Source of the DNA: Paracoccaceae bacterium
GTDB lineage: Bacteria; Pseudomonadota; Alphaproteobacteria; Rhodobacterales; Rhodobacteraceae
Reading direction: 5' to 3'
DNA: 62,669 bases
Assembly: GCA_028150825.1 (NCBI GenBank)
Contig: JAOGIM010000009.1
Coordinates: forward strand, 1 to 62,669
Each line of letters begins with the position of its first letter. Position 1 is the stretch's first letter. Position numbers and translations under genes: made by a program. Below, piece after piece: positions 47,565 through 57,375 of the stretch. Under the pieces are notes generated by a model. It searched no databases. It was not told the origin of the DNA and saw nothing but the letters and a program-made list of their open reading frames with translations.

Positions 47565-47575
47565 ACTGAAGAAGG
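47556..47575 (-). terminator. Possible terminator of the SulP transporter gene
   Basis: CCTTCTT-AAACTG-AAGAAGG forms a seven-base-pair hairpin between the convergent nagA and sulP ends. Read on the minus strand, a run of six T follows seven bases after the stem. Confidence 0.35.
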
Positions 47576-47596
47576 TCAAAAAATACTTCACTTCCT

Positions 47597-49225
47597 TCAA
47601 TGGCCAGAGTCTAAAATCCCTGTTCGGACATTATAATTTACGGCAAGCGCATAGTCTGGATCATCGTCACTATCGACCATCAAATGTCCAGCCTTGGTCA
47701 AAAGTTTGTGGCAGTCACGGCTTAAATGGCGCAACTGGATCCGTTTACCCGCCGCCTCATATTTTGCGGCTACGGCCTCAATTGCCTGCAAGGCTGATTG
47801 ATCTACGACGCGGCTATCGGCAAAGTCAACGATAACAGTTTCGGGATCTTCCTGCGGTGTAAACAGTTCACTGAACCCGGCGGAAGATCCAAAGAACAAC
47901 GGTCCTTGAATAATGTAGGATTTGGTTTGCGCGTCTGGTTGGTCGATATGGGCGTGAATTCGTGTGGCATTATTCCAAGCATAAGCCAGTGCGGAGACTA
48001 TCACGCCGACAACCACAGCAACTGCGAGGTCAGACATTACAGTTACAATTGTTACCAAGAGAGTGACAAATGCGTCGGTTAGAGGCACTCTGCGTAAAAT
48101 GGTAAGAGAATTCCATGCGAATGTACCAATGACTACCATAAACATCACACCCACCAATGCGGCGAGAGGGATGAGTTCAATTATGGGTGACCCAATCAAA
48201 ATAAATAACAGCAAGAATATCGCTGCTGCGATACCCGCTATGCGGGTTCGACCCCCGGATTTCACATTGATGATGGATTGCCCGATCATGGCGCACCCAC
48301 CCATTCCGCCGAAGAAACCAGTAATCGTATTTGCTATTCCTTGGGCGATACATTCCTGACTTGCGCCGCCTCGTTTTCCTGTCATCTCACCGACAAGGTT
48401 TAGGGTCAGTAGGCTTTCAATCAGTCCAATTGCGGCAAGGATAATAGAATAGGGCAGAATAATCTCAAATGTCTCCCAGTTAATTGGGACCAGTGGGATA
48501 TGGAATAATGGTAATCCACCTTGGATCGAGGCCATATCACCAACACGTGGCACGTTGAGGCCAAAACCGATTACGATAGCCGCTACAATCCCTATACCGG
48601 CAAGCGGTGCAGGTATCACTTTGGTCAGACGAGGCATTATATAAATGATCGCCATAGTCAAAGCGACAAGACCCAACATCATGTAAAGTGGCGCACCGCT
48701 CAGCCATATTCCTCCTGTGGTTCCATGACCTGTGCTGTCGACTGTGCCGGGCACTTTAAACTGGGTCATTTGAGCCAAGAAAATAACAATTGCGAGCCCG
48801 TTCACAAATCCTAGCATTACAGGGTGAGGCACGAGCCTTATAAAACGTCCTAAATGCATGATACCTGCGAGAATCTGTAAGATGCCCATCAAAACAACAG
48901 TCGCAAAAAGATATTCAACACCATGTTCTGCAACCAGGGCAACCATCACGACAGCCAAAGCACCCGTTGCCCCAGAAATCATACCGGGTCGGCCGCCGAT
49001 GAATGCTGTTATCAATCCGACTAGAAAAGCAGCATAGAGCCCAACGAGTGGGTGCACTCCAGCGACAAATGCAAAAGCAACAGCTTCAGGAACAAGTGCC
49101 AAGGCAACGGTAAGCCCAGACAATATTTCTGTCCATAGTCTTGTTGTCGTGAAGCCTTCATCGTTCATTAGGTTGAATTCTGGCATTGTCATTTTGGCAA
49201 ATGAACCGAAAAGGGCACGTTTCAT
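47597..49225 (-). CDS. SulP family inorganic anion transporter with STAS domain
   Basis: The 542-residue protein has about 11-12 membrane helices and a C-terminal STAS domain. LSGLTVALALVPEAVAFAFVAGVHPLVGLYAAFLVG (in segments) is the SulP signature in the first helices; GGMGGCAMIGQSIINVKSGG lies in the core. VIVDFADSRVVDQSALQAIEA is the STAS segment. SulP proteins import sulfate, bicarbonate or similar anions with Na+ or H+. With the GG-rich bacterial SulP subtype both sulfate and bicarbonate remain possible. The ATG four codons inside the longest frame was chosen. Confidence 0.92.
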   Translation of the reverse strand: MKRALFGSFAKMTMPEFNLMNDEGFTTTRLWTEILSGLTVALALVPEAVAFAFVAGVHPLVGLYAAFLVGLITAFIGGRPGMISGATGALAVVMVALVAEHGVEYLFATVVLMGILQILAGIMHLGRFIRLVPHPVMLGFVNGLAIVIFLAQMTQFKVPGTVDSTGHGTTGGIWLSGAPLYMMLGLVALTMAIIYIMPRLTKVIPAPLAGIGIVAAIVIGFGLNVPRVGDMASIQGGLPLFHIPLVPINWETFEIILPYSIILAAIGLIESLLTLNLVGEMTGKRGGASQECIAQGIANTITGFFGGMGGCAMIGQSIINVKSGGRTRIAGIAAAIFLLLFILIGSPIIELIPLAALVGVMFMVVIGTFAWNSLTILRRVPLTDAFVTLLVTIVTVMSDLAVAVVVGVIVSALAYAWNNATRIHAHIDQPDAQTKSYIIQGPLFFGSSAGFSELFTPQEDPETVIVDFADSRVVDQSALQAIEAVAAKYEAAGKRIQLRHLSRDCHKLLTKAGHLMVDSDDDPDYALAVNYNVRTGILDSGH

Positions 49226-50286
49226 AAAAGGTTCCAATTATTAAGGAGAGTTGTGACCTTCGTCTATTGGTCCTAAGCCGGTTTGGAAACCCCAATAGGC
49301 AATTTCAACTCACTTATTTGATCTTTAGTAAAGTTTTACAGTCCAATGGTTCAGTTTGAATATAGTGGTTCTGAAGCTTACACTGTGCAAACAGTACTTG
49401 ATCGCACTTTTGTTTAATCCTAGACAATCACCACAGCTGTGCGAAACCGAAACCATACTCAAGGGTCATATTTATGTCGGACTGCATCATCAGCTACATG
49501 ACTTAAAAAATATCCTACCACTATTTTATCTATCGGTGGTCTACCCATTTCTATTCATTCGAAAACGGCTGATTACGCTATTCCAATCCAACTGCAGTTT
49601 GGTACGTACCATATCGGTGTTGATTATCCATGGCAGTTTTGGGTCACCGTCAAACTTTACCTTCACGAAAAGTATCGCCGCAGGATTTTGTAGAACTCTC
49701 TTGGCCGTATAACAAGATTAACTATCTGTAACACAGGGAGGCGGTAATAAGATAAATAATCAGCATACTGAGGTTTCTGTACAGCCATATATACTTGATA
49801 TTAGGTGTTTGATGAATTTGGTGCATGTGCCGCTGGTCTTATGCCCTATACACGCCACATGTTCTAGTCAGGTTAAAAGTCTACAAGATCGAATCCAAGA
49901 TACGCTGATTGCCTGTCAGAAACTGGCTAATGTTGCTTGGAGTTTTACTAAGGTGGATTACAAAGCTATGACGATTGTTTATGCACATCTGAAGCTGGGT
50001 TTTTTCTGCAGATAGGTAAAGCGGTTGCCAGGGAAAATAGACTTGGCCCGGTTCAAAACACCGTTATTTCATTGAATCGCATCTTCATTTGCATGCTGTG
50101 ACGGTGGGGTGGGTTTCGCGGACAAACTGTTCTTTCTTTGCAAAAATGAAGCGAGTCAATTGGATGCTCGAAGTTTGGCATGAAATTATCAGTTTCACAA
50201 AATGAAGTGACAGGTCCTTTATTTAGGTTGTCGTTGTCTTCCGGCCTGTGGTAGCAAACCCTGATTTTAGTTTTAAGGGCAAACAG
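49226..50286. other. Long spacer without recognisable gene
   Basis: About 1.06 kb between the SulP start and apt. It contains plus-strand open stretches of 118 and 68 codons (about 49356-49712 and 49809-50015) with neither ribosome sites nor recognisable motifs. The size is that of one average gene, so decay of an ancestral gene is plausible, but I cannot name it. Confidence 0.4.
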
Positions 50287-50817
50287 ATGAAGGCAATCAA
50301 AGATTATATCCGCACGATTGTTGATTTTCCTTACGAGGGCGTCTTGTTTCGCGATGTCACAGCCCTGTTTTCAGACCCGAGTGGGTTTCGCATGGCTGTG
50401 GATCAGATGTTACATCCTTATACGGGCGAGCAGGTTGATAGAGTTGTAGGATTAGAGGCGCGTGGATTTATACTTGGTGGTGCAATCGCCCATCAGCTTG
50501 GAACCGGCTTCGTGCCGATCCGAAAAAAAGGCAAGCTTCCTGGTGCAACAATAAGGCAGAAATATACGCTCGAATATGGAGAAGCTATTATGGAGCTTCA
50601 TAATGATGCGATTGAGGCGGGTGAACGAGTACTACTGGTCGATGATCTATTGGCGACAGGTGGCACTGCAGAGGCTGGGATTAAACTTTTAGAAAAACTT
50701 GGGGGTCAGATTGTTGGATGTGCTTTTATCATTGATTTACCAAATTTAGGGGGCCGAAAAAAGCTAGAGGACATGGACATGTCTATCCACACATTGTGCG
50801 AATTCGAGGGATTTTAG
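50287..50817 (+). CDS. apt: Adenine phosphoribosyltransferase
   Basis: The 176-residue salvage enzyme makes AMP from adenine and [24 protein letters not shown] near residues 8-27, [26 protein letters not shown], and the PRPP loop [17 protein letters not shown] near residue 117 are all canonical. AAGGG precedes the chosen ATG. It stands alone and complements the nucleoside uptake system elsewhere in the window. Confidence 0.96.
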   Translation: MKAIKDYIRTIVDFPYEGVLFRDVTALFSDPSGFRMAVDQMLHPYTGEQVDRVVGLEARGFILGGAIAHQLGTGFVPIRKKGKLPGATIRQKYTLEYGEAIMELHNDAIEAGERVLLVDDLLATGGTAEAGIKLLEKLGGQIVGCAFIIDLPNLGGRKKLEDMDMSIHTLCEFEGF

Positions 50818-50981
50818 CAGTTACATACCTGATCTAGTTTGAAAGGGTGTTCCAGCCAATGCAGATTTTGAATAGTTTGAGCTGACTATCTGTCTTTATT
50901 TGGATTGACACATTGTACGCCTCTGGTCATTTACAAAAAAAATACTCAATATTTCTGGCAACTGGAGTGAAAGGACTTTTT

Positions 50982-52433
50982 ATGGAATACTCAAATCTCA
51001 ACTTTATCGCCGGAGAATGGACTGCTGGTGCGAATGAGATTGAAAATCGCAATCCTTCAGACCTGATTGATTTGATCGGCATGTTTGCACAAGTAAACTC
51101 TGATCAACTTGAGGCAACGCTGGACCAAGCGCGTTTTGCACAAGCCGAATGGGCCGCCTATGGGATTGAACGCAAATACAACGTTCTAATGGCGATTGGT
51201 ACTGAAATGATGGCGCGTGCCGAGGAATTAGGCACTCTTTTGTCGCGTGAAGAGGGTAAGCCCCTAGCCGAAGGCAAAGGCGAAATTTACCGAGCAGGCC
51301 AGTTTTTTACCTATTATGCCGCAGAAACTCTGCGCCAGATGGGAGAAACAGCGGATTCTGTTCGTGAAGGATTTGAAATTGATGTACGCCGGGAAGCTGT
51401 AGGTGTGGTTGCTGTTATTTCCCCATGGAATTTTCCCACGGCAACTGCGTCTTGGAAAATTGCACCAGCACTCGCTTATGGCAATGCAGTAGTCTGGAAG
51501 CCTGCGAATGTCACCCCAGCCTCTGCCGTAGCTTTGGTTGAGATTATTGCACGACAGGATATCCCGAAGGGGCTTATTTCGCTTGTGATGGGCGCTGGGC
51601 GTAGTGTTGGGCAAAGGCTTGTTGAAAGCCCCAAGGTGGATGCCATCAGCTTTACTGGGTCGGTTGAGATCGGCAAAGGAATTGTCTCTGCAGCGGTTAA
51701 AAACCTGACGCGCGTACAGATGGAAATGGGGTCAAAAAATGCATTGGCCGTTATGGATGATGCGGATATTGACCTGGCAGTCTCCCTCGCACTCATTGGG
51801 GCGTTTGGAGGCTCTGGCCAAAAATGTACAGCGTCCTCGCGTCTTATTGTGCATCAGGGTGTGCATGACCAATTTGTAGACAAGCTTGTCGCTGGTGCCA
51901 AGGCAATGAAAGTGGGTCATGCGTTGGAAGCGGGTACCCAAATTGGGCCAGTGGTTTCAGAACAGCAATTATCTGAAAACATGGCGTATGTTGAGCTTGC
52001 TGCGAAAGAGGGCGCGGAGCTTTTATGTGGTGGGAAGCGTCTGGAAATGGCAACAGATGGTCATTATATGTCACCGGGCGTTTTTGTAGGAACCAATAAT
52101 GATATGCGCATCAATCGTGAAGAAATGTTTGCGCCTTTGGCTTGTGTTATTCCAGTTGCGGGCTACGACGAAGCGTTGCATGTAGTGAACGATACAAATT
52201 TCGGTCTGGTATCTGGTATTGTAACAACCAACCTTGCCCGTGCAGCTAATTTCCGCAGAAATGCGAAAACGGGTTGTGTTATGGTCAACTTGCCTACGGC
52301 CGGTACCGATTACCACGTGCCATTTGGAGGACGCGGAGACAGCTCTTACGGACCCCGCGAACAGGGAACTTATGCGGCTGAGTTCTATACGATCGTGAAA
52401 ACGTCTTATATCTCATCCGGCCAGCCATCTTAA
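50982..52433 (+). CDS. NAD(P)-dependent aldehyde dehydrogenase family protein
   Basis: The 483-residue enzyme has VVAVISPWNFPTATASWKIAPALAYGNAVVWKPA (in segments), FTGSVEIGKGI, the general base in MEMGSKNALAVM near residue 250 and the catalytic cysteine in GSGQKCTASSRLI near residue 280. The C-terminus, including PFGGRGDSSYGPREQG, resembles alpha-ketoglutarate semialdehyde dehydrogenases. Exact substrate is inferred. The ATG preceded by AAAGGA was chosen over a frame 23 codons longer. Confidence 0.9.
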   Translation: MEYSNLNFIAGEWTAGANEIENRNPSDLIDLIGMFAQVNSDQLEATLDQARFAQAEWAAYGIERKYNVLMAIGTEMMARAEELGTLLSREEGKPLAEGKGEIYRAGQFFTYYAAETLRQMGETADSVREGFEIDVRREAVGVVAVISPWNFPTATASWKIAPALAYGNAVVWKPANVTPASAVALVEIIARQDIPKGLISLVMGAGRSVGQRLVESPKVDAISFTGSVEIGKGIVSAAVKNLTRVQMEMGSKNALAVMDDADIDLAVSLALIGAFGGSGQKCTASSRLIVHQGVHDQFVDKLVAGAKAMKVGHALEAGTQIGPVVSEQQLSENMAYVELAAKEGAELLCGGKRLEMATDGHYMSPGVFVGTNNDMRINREEMFAPLACVIPVAGYDEALHVVNDTNFGLVSGIVTTNLARAANFRRNAKTGCVMVNLPTAGTDYHVPFGGRGDSSYGPREQGTYAAEFYTIVKTSYISSGQPS

Positions 52434-52461
52434 GGCAAATATGCTAATGTAGTAGAGATGA

Positions 52462-53253
52462 TCAATTTGTGTGTATTGGCTTTTGGGCCAGCACACATGA
52501 TGCTAATTGAAAATAATAATGCCCATTCGCGGCTTTTTCGCCAAGGTCAATTGACCAGGCATCTAAGTCGGCTGGCACCACATCTGGGGCGGTTTTAGCA
52601 ATAATAGAAATCTAACTACAAAATTGATAGCCATAGTGGTTCGGATCAAAGCTATTTTCTTAAACCAAAATAATCTTTTGGTTTAACGGTGTCTTGAACA
52701 GTGAGGTTCGGATAACTTGTGCAAGTTTACGTCCGATTTGACCATCTGATGTATCCTGCCATGACTGGGTAGAATCGTAAAATACATGGATTAGAGTCAG
52801 TTTAAAATTTTGAACTTGCTATTCTACGTGGCCGTATCAAAATCGTGGTGTGATAGAAAAATCCTCCCCCCTAGTTTAAGGATGTGATAACATTCGTTTA
52901 ACAAAGCTTGTTTAACAATGGTGGATTCCATCACATTATGACAAAATACGATCGAATTGATCCGTCGAATAAGGTACATGTGTACAGCCTAGTTCAACCT
53001 TTGCAGTTACGAGGGTTTTGGTTTCTAGACGTTCGCTAAAATGCATCTGGATAAAGTCAAGACTGTCTTGATCTAGATCTATGGCAGTGACGGAACCCGT
53101 ATCTGTGACCGCTTCAATTAGCTGAAACTGAGCTGCACCGCGACCACAGCCCAAATCCAAGACACGCATCTGTGGTTTTACGTCAAGCTGCTTTACAAGT
53201 TGAGCCTTTAGACGTTGATCGTGTTGAGGAAATATGTCCAAGCTGTTTGTCAC
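52462..53253 (-). pseudogene. Decayed class I SAM-dependent methyltransferase
   Basis: The first 105 codons are open: LKAQLVKQLDVKPQMRVLDLGCGRG (SAM site), VTAIDLDQDSLDF, then a stop after DQFDRILS. In another frame the sequence goes on as HNVMESTIVKQALLNECYHILKLGGRIFLSHHDFDTAT, then a stop; then YDSTQSWQDTSDGQIGRKLAQVI, a stop, and DPNHYGYQ; finally DLDAWSIDLGEKAANGHYYFQLASC to the end. The order matches a roughly 260-residue methyltransferase of the UbiE-like type. At least two frameshifts and three nonsense codons make it non-functional. Substrate unknown. Confidence 0.82.
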
Positions 53254-53556
53254 TCCATCTCTTTAGTGATATCTGATCATGAGCTAGACATATAGGGTCC
53301 AAGAGTAAAACTATAACACTCGGTGACTATATTCTCCAGAAATTTGCATTAACATGCACCGTCACGAGGGTTCTTTAGTCTAGAGAGTGGTGCTCGATTT
53401 AACAAGTCTGAATAAAATGCATTCTTAAGAAAAAAAGACGCGGTTTGCATCATTAAAGCTTGCCATCCATAGCCTTCAAAGGTGTGATAAAACGCCCTAG
53501 TTTTGTGAGATTGAGATCAAAATATTAAGACTTGGAACCACAAGTTCAAATTTTTA

Positions 53557-53757
53557 AAATTTGAAAAAGCGTTTGTTGACTATTATGTTGACGAGCTAGG
53601 TGCTCTGTTTCAAGATGATTATTAGAAAAAAATGTACTCTGGTGGAAAAACCCTTAACAACTAGCACTGGATCGCTGGATTTGGTGAAATGCCAGCCAGT
53701 GAGGCTGTTGCTCGCAAAAAAGCCCCTGGCTTTATGAACACGATCATGTACTGGTAG
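53557..53757 (+). pseudogene. Remnant of an unrecognised gene
   Basis: One plus-strand frame reads KFEKAFVDYYVDELGALFQD, KKMYSGGKTLNN, then WIAGFGEMPASEAVARKKAP and GFMNTIMYW, interrupted by TAG codons and closed by a third. Composition is that of a soluble protein, and the frame is consistent across the stops, which suggests a former gene. I do not recognise the family. Confidence 0.45.
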
Positions 53758-53876
53758 CACATTATTTTAGCATATTTTCGAATAGAACGGTTTGTCCCAT
53801 TGTCAGGGTGGATGTTAAAAAAGATGTTTTCATACAATGAGTTGAGACAAGATCAATTCCGATCACGCAGGACTGA

Positions 53877-54803
53877 TTAAACCCCCAGACAGTGGCGGAT
53901 AATAGCCTTTTGCGCATGCAATCGGTTTTCAGCCTCGTCAAATATGACAGATTGTGGTCCGTCCATAACTTCTGATGTGGCTTCATCATCACGATGCGCG
54001 GGCAGGCAATGCATGAATAAAGCCTCTGGTTTTGCCCGAGACATTAAGTCCGCGTTGACCTGATAACTGCGCAATTGATTGTGTCGTCTCTCACGGGCTG
54101 ACTGGGGATCATGCATGCTGACCCAAGTATCAGTGACGACTAGGTCAGCATCCTTAACCGCTGTGTGTGGGTCACGGTCAATTTTTACATTTACGCCTTT
54201 TGATCTTGCTTCATCAAGCAAGCTTTGGGCTGGCTCAAGTACTTCCGGCCCAGTAAACGTAAGGTCAAAACCGAATTGCCCGGCGGCATGCACAAAGCTA
54301 GAAAATGTATTATTTCCATCTCCGGACCAGACAACTTTTCTACCTTTAATTGGGCCACGGTACTCTTCAAACGTCATGATATCAGCCATGATCTGGCAGG
54401 GATGCGTCCGGTTGGTCAAACCATTTATTACAGGCACGGTCGCGTGTTCTGCCATCTCCAAAAGTGTGGCCTCTTCGAAGGTGCGGATCATGATAAGATC
54501 GACATAGCGGCTCATCACGCGGGCTGTGTCTGCGATTGTTTCCCCATGTCCAAGCTGCATGTCAGCGCCCGAAAGAACCATGGTTTGCCCCCCCATCTGG
54601 CGCGTGCCAACATCAAAACTGATGCGCGTTCTGGTTGAAGGTTTTTCAAAAATGAGTGCTACCATATAACCGGCTAAGGGCTGTTCGCTATCCAACGCGC
54701 CTTTGGCGTAACCTGCTCGTGCACCTTTCATACGGCGGGCAGTATCAATGATAGTTCTCAATTCAGTGGGGTTTGTTTTACTTATATCTAAAAAATTAGT
54801 CAT
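53877..54803 (-). CDS. argF: Ornithine carbamoyltransferase
   Basis: The 308-residue enzyme makes citrulline from ornithine and carbamoyl phosphate. [15 protein letters not shown] near residue 53 binds carbamoyl phosphate, [11 protein letters not shown] near residue 133 and [11 protein letters not shown] near residue 262 complete the active site. It begins one base after the argD stop, so argD-argF are one operon. Confidence 0.97.
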   Translation of the reverse strand: MTNFLDISKTNPTELRTIIDTARRMKGARAGYAKGALDSEQPLAGYMVALIFEKPSTRTRISFDVGTRQMGGQTMVLSGADMQLGHGETIADTARVMSRYVDLIMIRTFEEATLLEMAEHATVPVINGLTNRTHPCQIMADIMTFEEYRGPIKGRKVVWSGDGNNTFSSFVHAAGQFGFDLTFTGPEVLEPAQSLLDEARSKGVNVKIDRDPHTAVKDADLVVTDTWVSMHDPQSARERRHNQLRSYQVNADLMSRAKPEALFMHCLPAHRDDEATSEVMDGPQSVIFDEAENRLHAQKAIIRHCLGV

Positions 54804-55994
54804 TTAAGCCGTCTCTTTCAGGGTTTCTTTGCAGGCATTGGCAGCATTATTCAAACGCAAGATGGCTTGGCCAATCTCTTCATCGCTTAGGTTCAATGGT
54901 GGCAATAGCCTTATCACATTGTCAGCAGCTGGTACTGTAATAAGCTCTTGGGCATAGCAAGCGGCAAGTACCTCGGTGTTTTGAAGTTTGCATTTCAGTC
55001 CTAGCATCAATCCATATCCGCGCACTTCTTCGAAAATTTCAGGATGCGAGGCAACAAGACCTAGCAAACTTTGCATCAACAGGGCAGCTTTACGTCTAAC
55101 ATCTTTAAGAAAAGTAGGATCAGTGATGAGCTCAACAACGCTGCAACCCACAGCACAGGCAAGAGGGTTTCCGCCATATGTTGAGCCATGTGTACCTGCT
55201 GTCATCCCAAACGCCGCATTTTCTGTCGCCAGAACTGCTCCAAGTGGGAAGCCGCCTCCAATCCCTTTAGCAATCATCATGATATCGGGGGTTATACCAG
55301 ACCATTCATGCGCAAAGAATTTCCCAGTCCGTCCGACACCACATTGCACTTCGTCCAAGATCAGCAATATCCCATGATCATCACATAACTTGCGTAACTC
55401 ACGCAGGCATTGATCCGGCAGGGGCCGTATCCCACCTTCGCCTTGTATTGGCTCTATAATGATGGCGGCAGTGTTCGGCGTGATTGCTGATGTTATAGCA
55501 TCATGGTCGGCCCATTGGGCCTGTAAAAAGCCAGGGATGAGCGGTCCAAAGCCCTTCGTAAGCTTTTCTCCCCCTGCAGCGGCAATACCGGCCGAAGAGC
55601 GTCCATGGAAAGATCCTTCAAAGGCGATAATCTCAACTTTTTTGGGTTGGTCGTGATCATACCAGTATTTTCGAGCCATTTTGACAGCCAGTTCGCAGCT
55701 CTCAGTGCCAGAATTTGTGAAGAATACAGTATCAGCAAACGTCAGATTAACAAGCTTTTCAGCTAACTCTTGCTGCTGTGAAATATTGTAAAGGTTTGAA
55801 ACGTGCCAAAGTGTCTCTGCCTGCTGCTTTAGACGAGCAACGAGAGCTGGGTGGGCATGACCCAGAGCGTTAACGGCAATGCCAGATCCAAAATCCAGAA
55901 AACGTCGCCCGTCACCCTCGATGAGCCAGCTTCCTTCACCTCTGACAAAATTTAGCGGTGCACGGGAATATGTTGGCAGAACAGAGCTAATCAT
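54804..55994 (-). CDS. argD: Acetylornithine aminotransferase
   Basis: The 396-residue class III PLP aminotransferase acts in arginine synthesis (and possibly as succinyldiaminopimelate transaminase). FGSGIAVNALGHAHP near the N-terminus, FFTNSGTESCELAVKMARKY, FEGSFHGRS, ILDEVQCGVGRTG and the lysine in MMIAKGIGGGFPLGA are canonical. The ATG reading MISSVLPTYSRAPL follows AAGGA and was preferred to a frame 14 codons longer. First gene of argD-argF. Confidence 0.96.
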   Translation of the reverse strand: MISSVLPTYSRAPLNFVRGEGSWLIEGDGRRFLDFGSGIAVNALGHAHPALVARLKQQAETLWHVSNLYNISQQQELAEKLVNLTFADTVFFTNSGTESCELAVKMARKYWYDHDQPKKVEIIAFEGSFHGRSSAGIAAAGGEKLTKGFGPLIPGFLQAQWADHDAITSAITPNTAAIIIEPIQGEGGIRPLPDQCLRELRKLCDDHGILLILDEVQCGVGRTGKFFAHEWSGITPDIMMIAKGIGGGFPLGAVLATENAAFGMTAGTHGSTYGGNPLACAVGCSVVELITDPTFLKDVRRKAALLMQSLLGLVASHPEIFEEVRGYGLMLGLKCKLQNTEVLAACYAQELITVPAADNVIRLLPPLNLSDEEIGQAILRLNNAANACKETLKETA

Positions 55995-56206
55995 GGTGTG
56001 TCCTTTTTGCGGTTTCTTTTGGGGCTTATAGGCCAATACATATCTATATATTTGGTTTAAACTTTGAAAGTTGCGGATTTAAAGCCTAACTGGGGCGGAT
56101 AAATTATCGGCGTCGAAGCGCGATGTATGAGTGCAACATTTCCATAAACAATCCATTACACAGCTATGAACTGTTTGCAATGTCAGTTTAAAAGTTAGCG
56201 TGAAGA

Positions 56207-56812
56207 TTAATCATCGGGTCGGCGTAGTTCAAAAGGCGCCTGTAAATTTGCATAATCGCGATACCCAAGGCGAGCAACTGGCGTAAATTTGGTAATGTCA
56301 AACATGCCATCAACAAGACAATCATCGCTCATGTATATGCCGGTCACTTCGCCAAAAACGGCGATATTGGCCACACCTTCGAGAGGGACGATCTTAGTTA
56401 ATTTACACTCAAGAGCTGCTGGAGCGCCAGCAACACGCGCGCAGTCAATTGTTTCACATTGGATTTTTTCCAGACCAGCATGGGCAAACTCATCTATTTC
56501 ATGTGGAAGTGACGCTGAACTGGCGTTCATGGCGTCCAACATGGCTTGTGCAACAATATTTACACAAAATACGCCAGTATCGCGAATATTGGCTACGCTG
56601 TCTTTGGTTCCATCCCTATCGGCTTTCGTACCCGTAGAGGAGAACATCACCTGCGGTGGGACGTAAGCAACTGCATTGAAAAATGAATAGGGTGCTAAAT
56701 TATCGCAGCCATTTTTGTCGTGGCTTGAAATCCAACCAATGGGTCTTGGGACGACAAGCGCATTAAAAGGGTTATGAGCGAGGCCGTGTCCGTCTTTTGG
56801 CTGATAGAACAT
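56207..56812 (-). CDS. Flavin reductase family protein (flavoprotein oxygenase-like)
   Basis: This 201-residue protein has the DIM6/NTAB split-barrel fold: FNALVVPRPIGWISSHDKNGCDNLAPYSFFNAVAYVPPQVMFSS (in segments) is the FMN-binding stretch near residues 16-60, and VFGEVTGIYMSDD follows. It probably binds FMN; the redox partner is unknown. AGGAG six bases ahead fixes the ATG, whereas a frame about 150 codons longer runs across the divergent acetyltransferase gene and has no motif. Divergent from that gene. Confidence 0.88.
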   Translation of the reverse strand: MFYQPKDGHGLAHNPFNALVVPRPIGWISSHDKNGCDNLAPYSFFNAVAYVPPQVMFSSTGTKADRDGTKDSVANIRDTGVFCVNIVAQAMLDAMNASSASLPHEIDEFAHAGLEKIQCETIDCARVAGAPAALECKLTKIVPLEGVANIAVFGEVTGIYMSDDCLVDGMFDITKFTPVARLGYRDYANLQAPFELRRPDD

Positions 56813-56889
56813 ACTGAAACTCCTGTTTGATAACGACTTAGCCTCATGATAGGCACCTTTCCAGCCGAAAATGGAATTTGGACCCCGTG

Positions 56890-57375
56890 GTGAAACTGAT
56901 CCGAGAAACAAAAGAAGACTGGTGGGAGGTCGAGAGTCTTTTTGATCTGTGCTTTGCACCGGGCCGAGAGGCATTGTCTTCGTATCGCTTACGGGACAAT
57001 TTATCCCCGATTGGTGAGCTTTGCTTTCTTGTGCGCGATGATACTGGAGCAGTTGGTGGTGCGGTTCGGTTTTGGGAAGTTCAGATTGGTTATAAAGCTG
57101 TTTTGTTACTTGGACCAATTGCCGTTCATCCAACGCGCCAAGGTGAGGGCTTGGGCGAATACATGATGCATGAAAGTCTGAGTATTGCGACCAAAGCTGG
57201 CTGGTCCCGTGTTTTGCTGGTGGGGGACGCGTCCTATTACAGCCGTTTTGGCTTTGCCAAATTATCAAACGTAATCATGCCACCACCAATAAATTCCGAG
57301 CGCATTTTGGGAAAAGATCTAATTGAAGGTGCATGGCATGCTGTGACAGGTCATGTGACGCGCGTTGAAGGCTAA
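56890..57375 (+). CDS. GNAT family N-acetyltransferase
   Basis: The roughly 161-residue protein has the acetyl-CoA loop LGPIAVHPTRQGEGLGEYMM (V-x-P..RQ-G-x-G) and VLLVGDASYYSRFGFAKLS near the end, the pattern of YhbS-type acetyltransferases. Substrate unknown. No ATG is present near the N-terminus; GTG at 56887 or 56890 and TTG at 56878 are candidates with a weak ribosome site, so the start is uncertain. Confidence 0.82.
   Translation: MKLIRETKEDWWEVESLFDLCFAPGREALSSYRLRDNLSPIGELCFLVRDDTGAVGGAVRFWEVQIGYKAVLLLGPIAVHPTRQGEGLGEYMMHESLSIATKAGWSRVLLVGDASYYSRFGFAKLSNVIMPPPINSERILGKDLIEGAWHAVTGHVTRVEG

Noticed and set aside
49356-50015. Two open stretches (118 and 68 codons) as small genes in the SulP-apt spacer.
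   Set aside because: No ribosome site, motif or hydrophobic pattern; the composition does not look coding.
56207-57268. A 353-codon frame that would extend the flavin reductase by about 150 residues.
   Set aside because: The extension runs antisense through the acetyltransferase gene, has no family motif, and a good ribosome site precedes the internal ATG.
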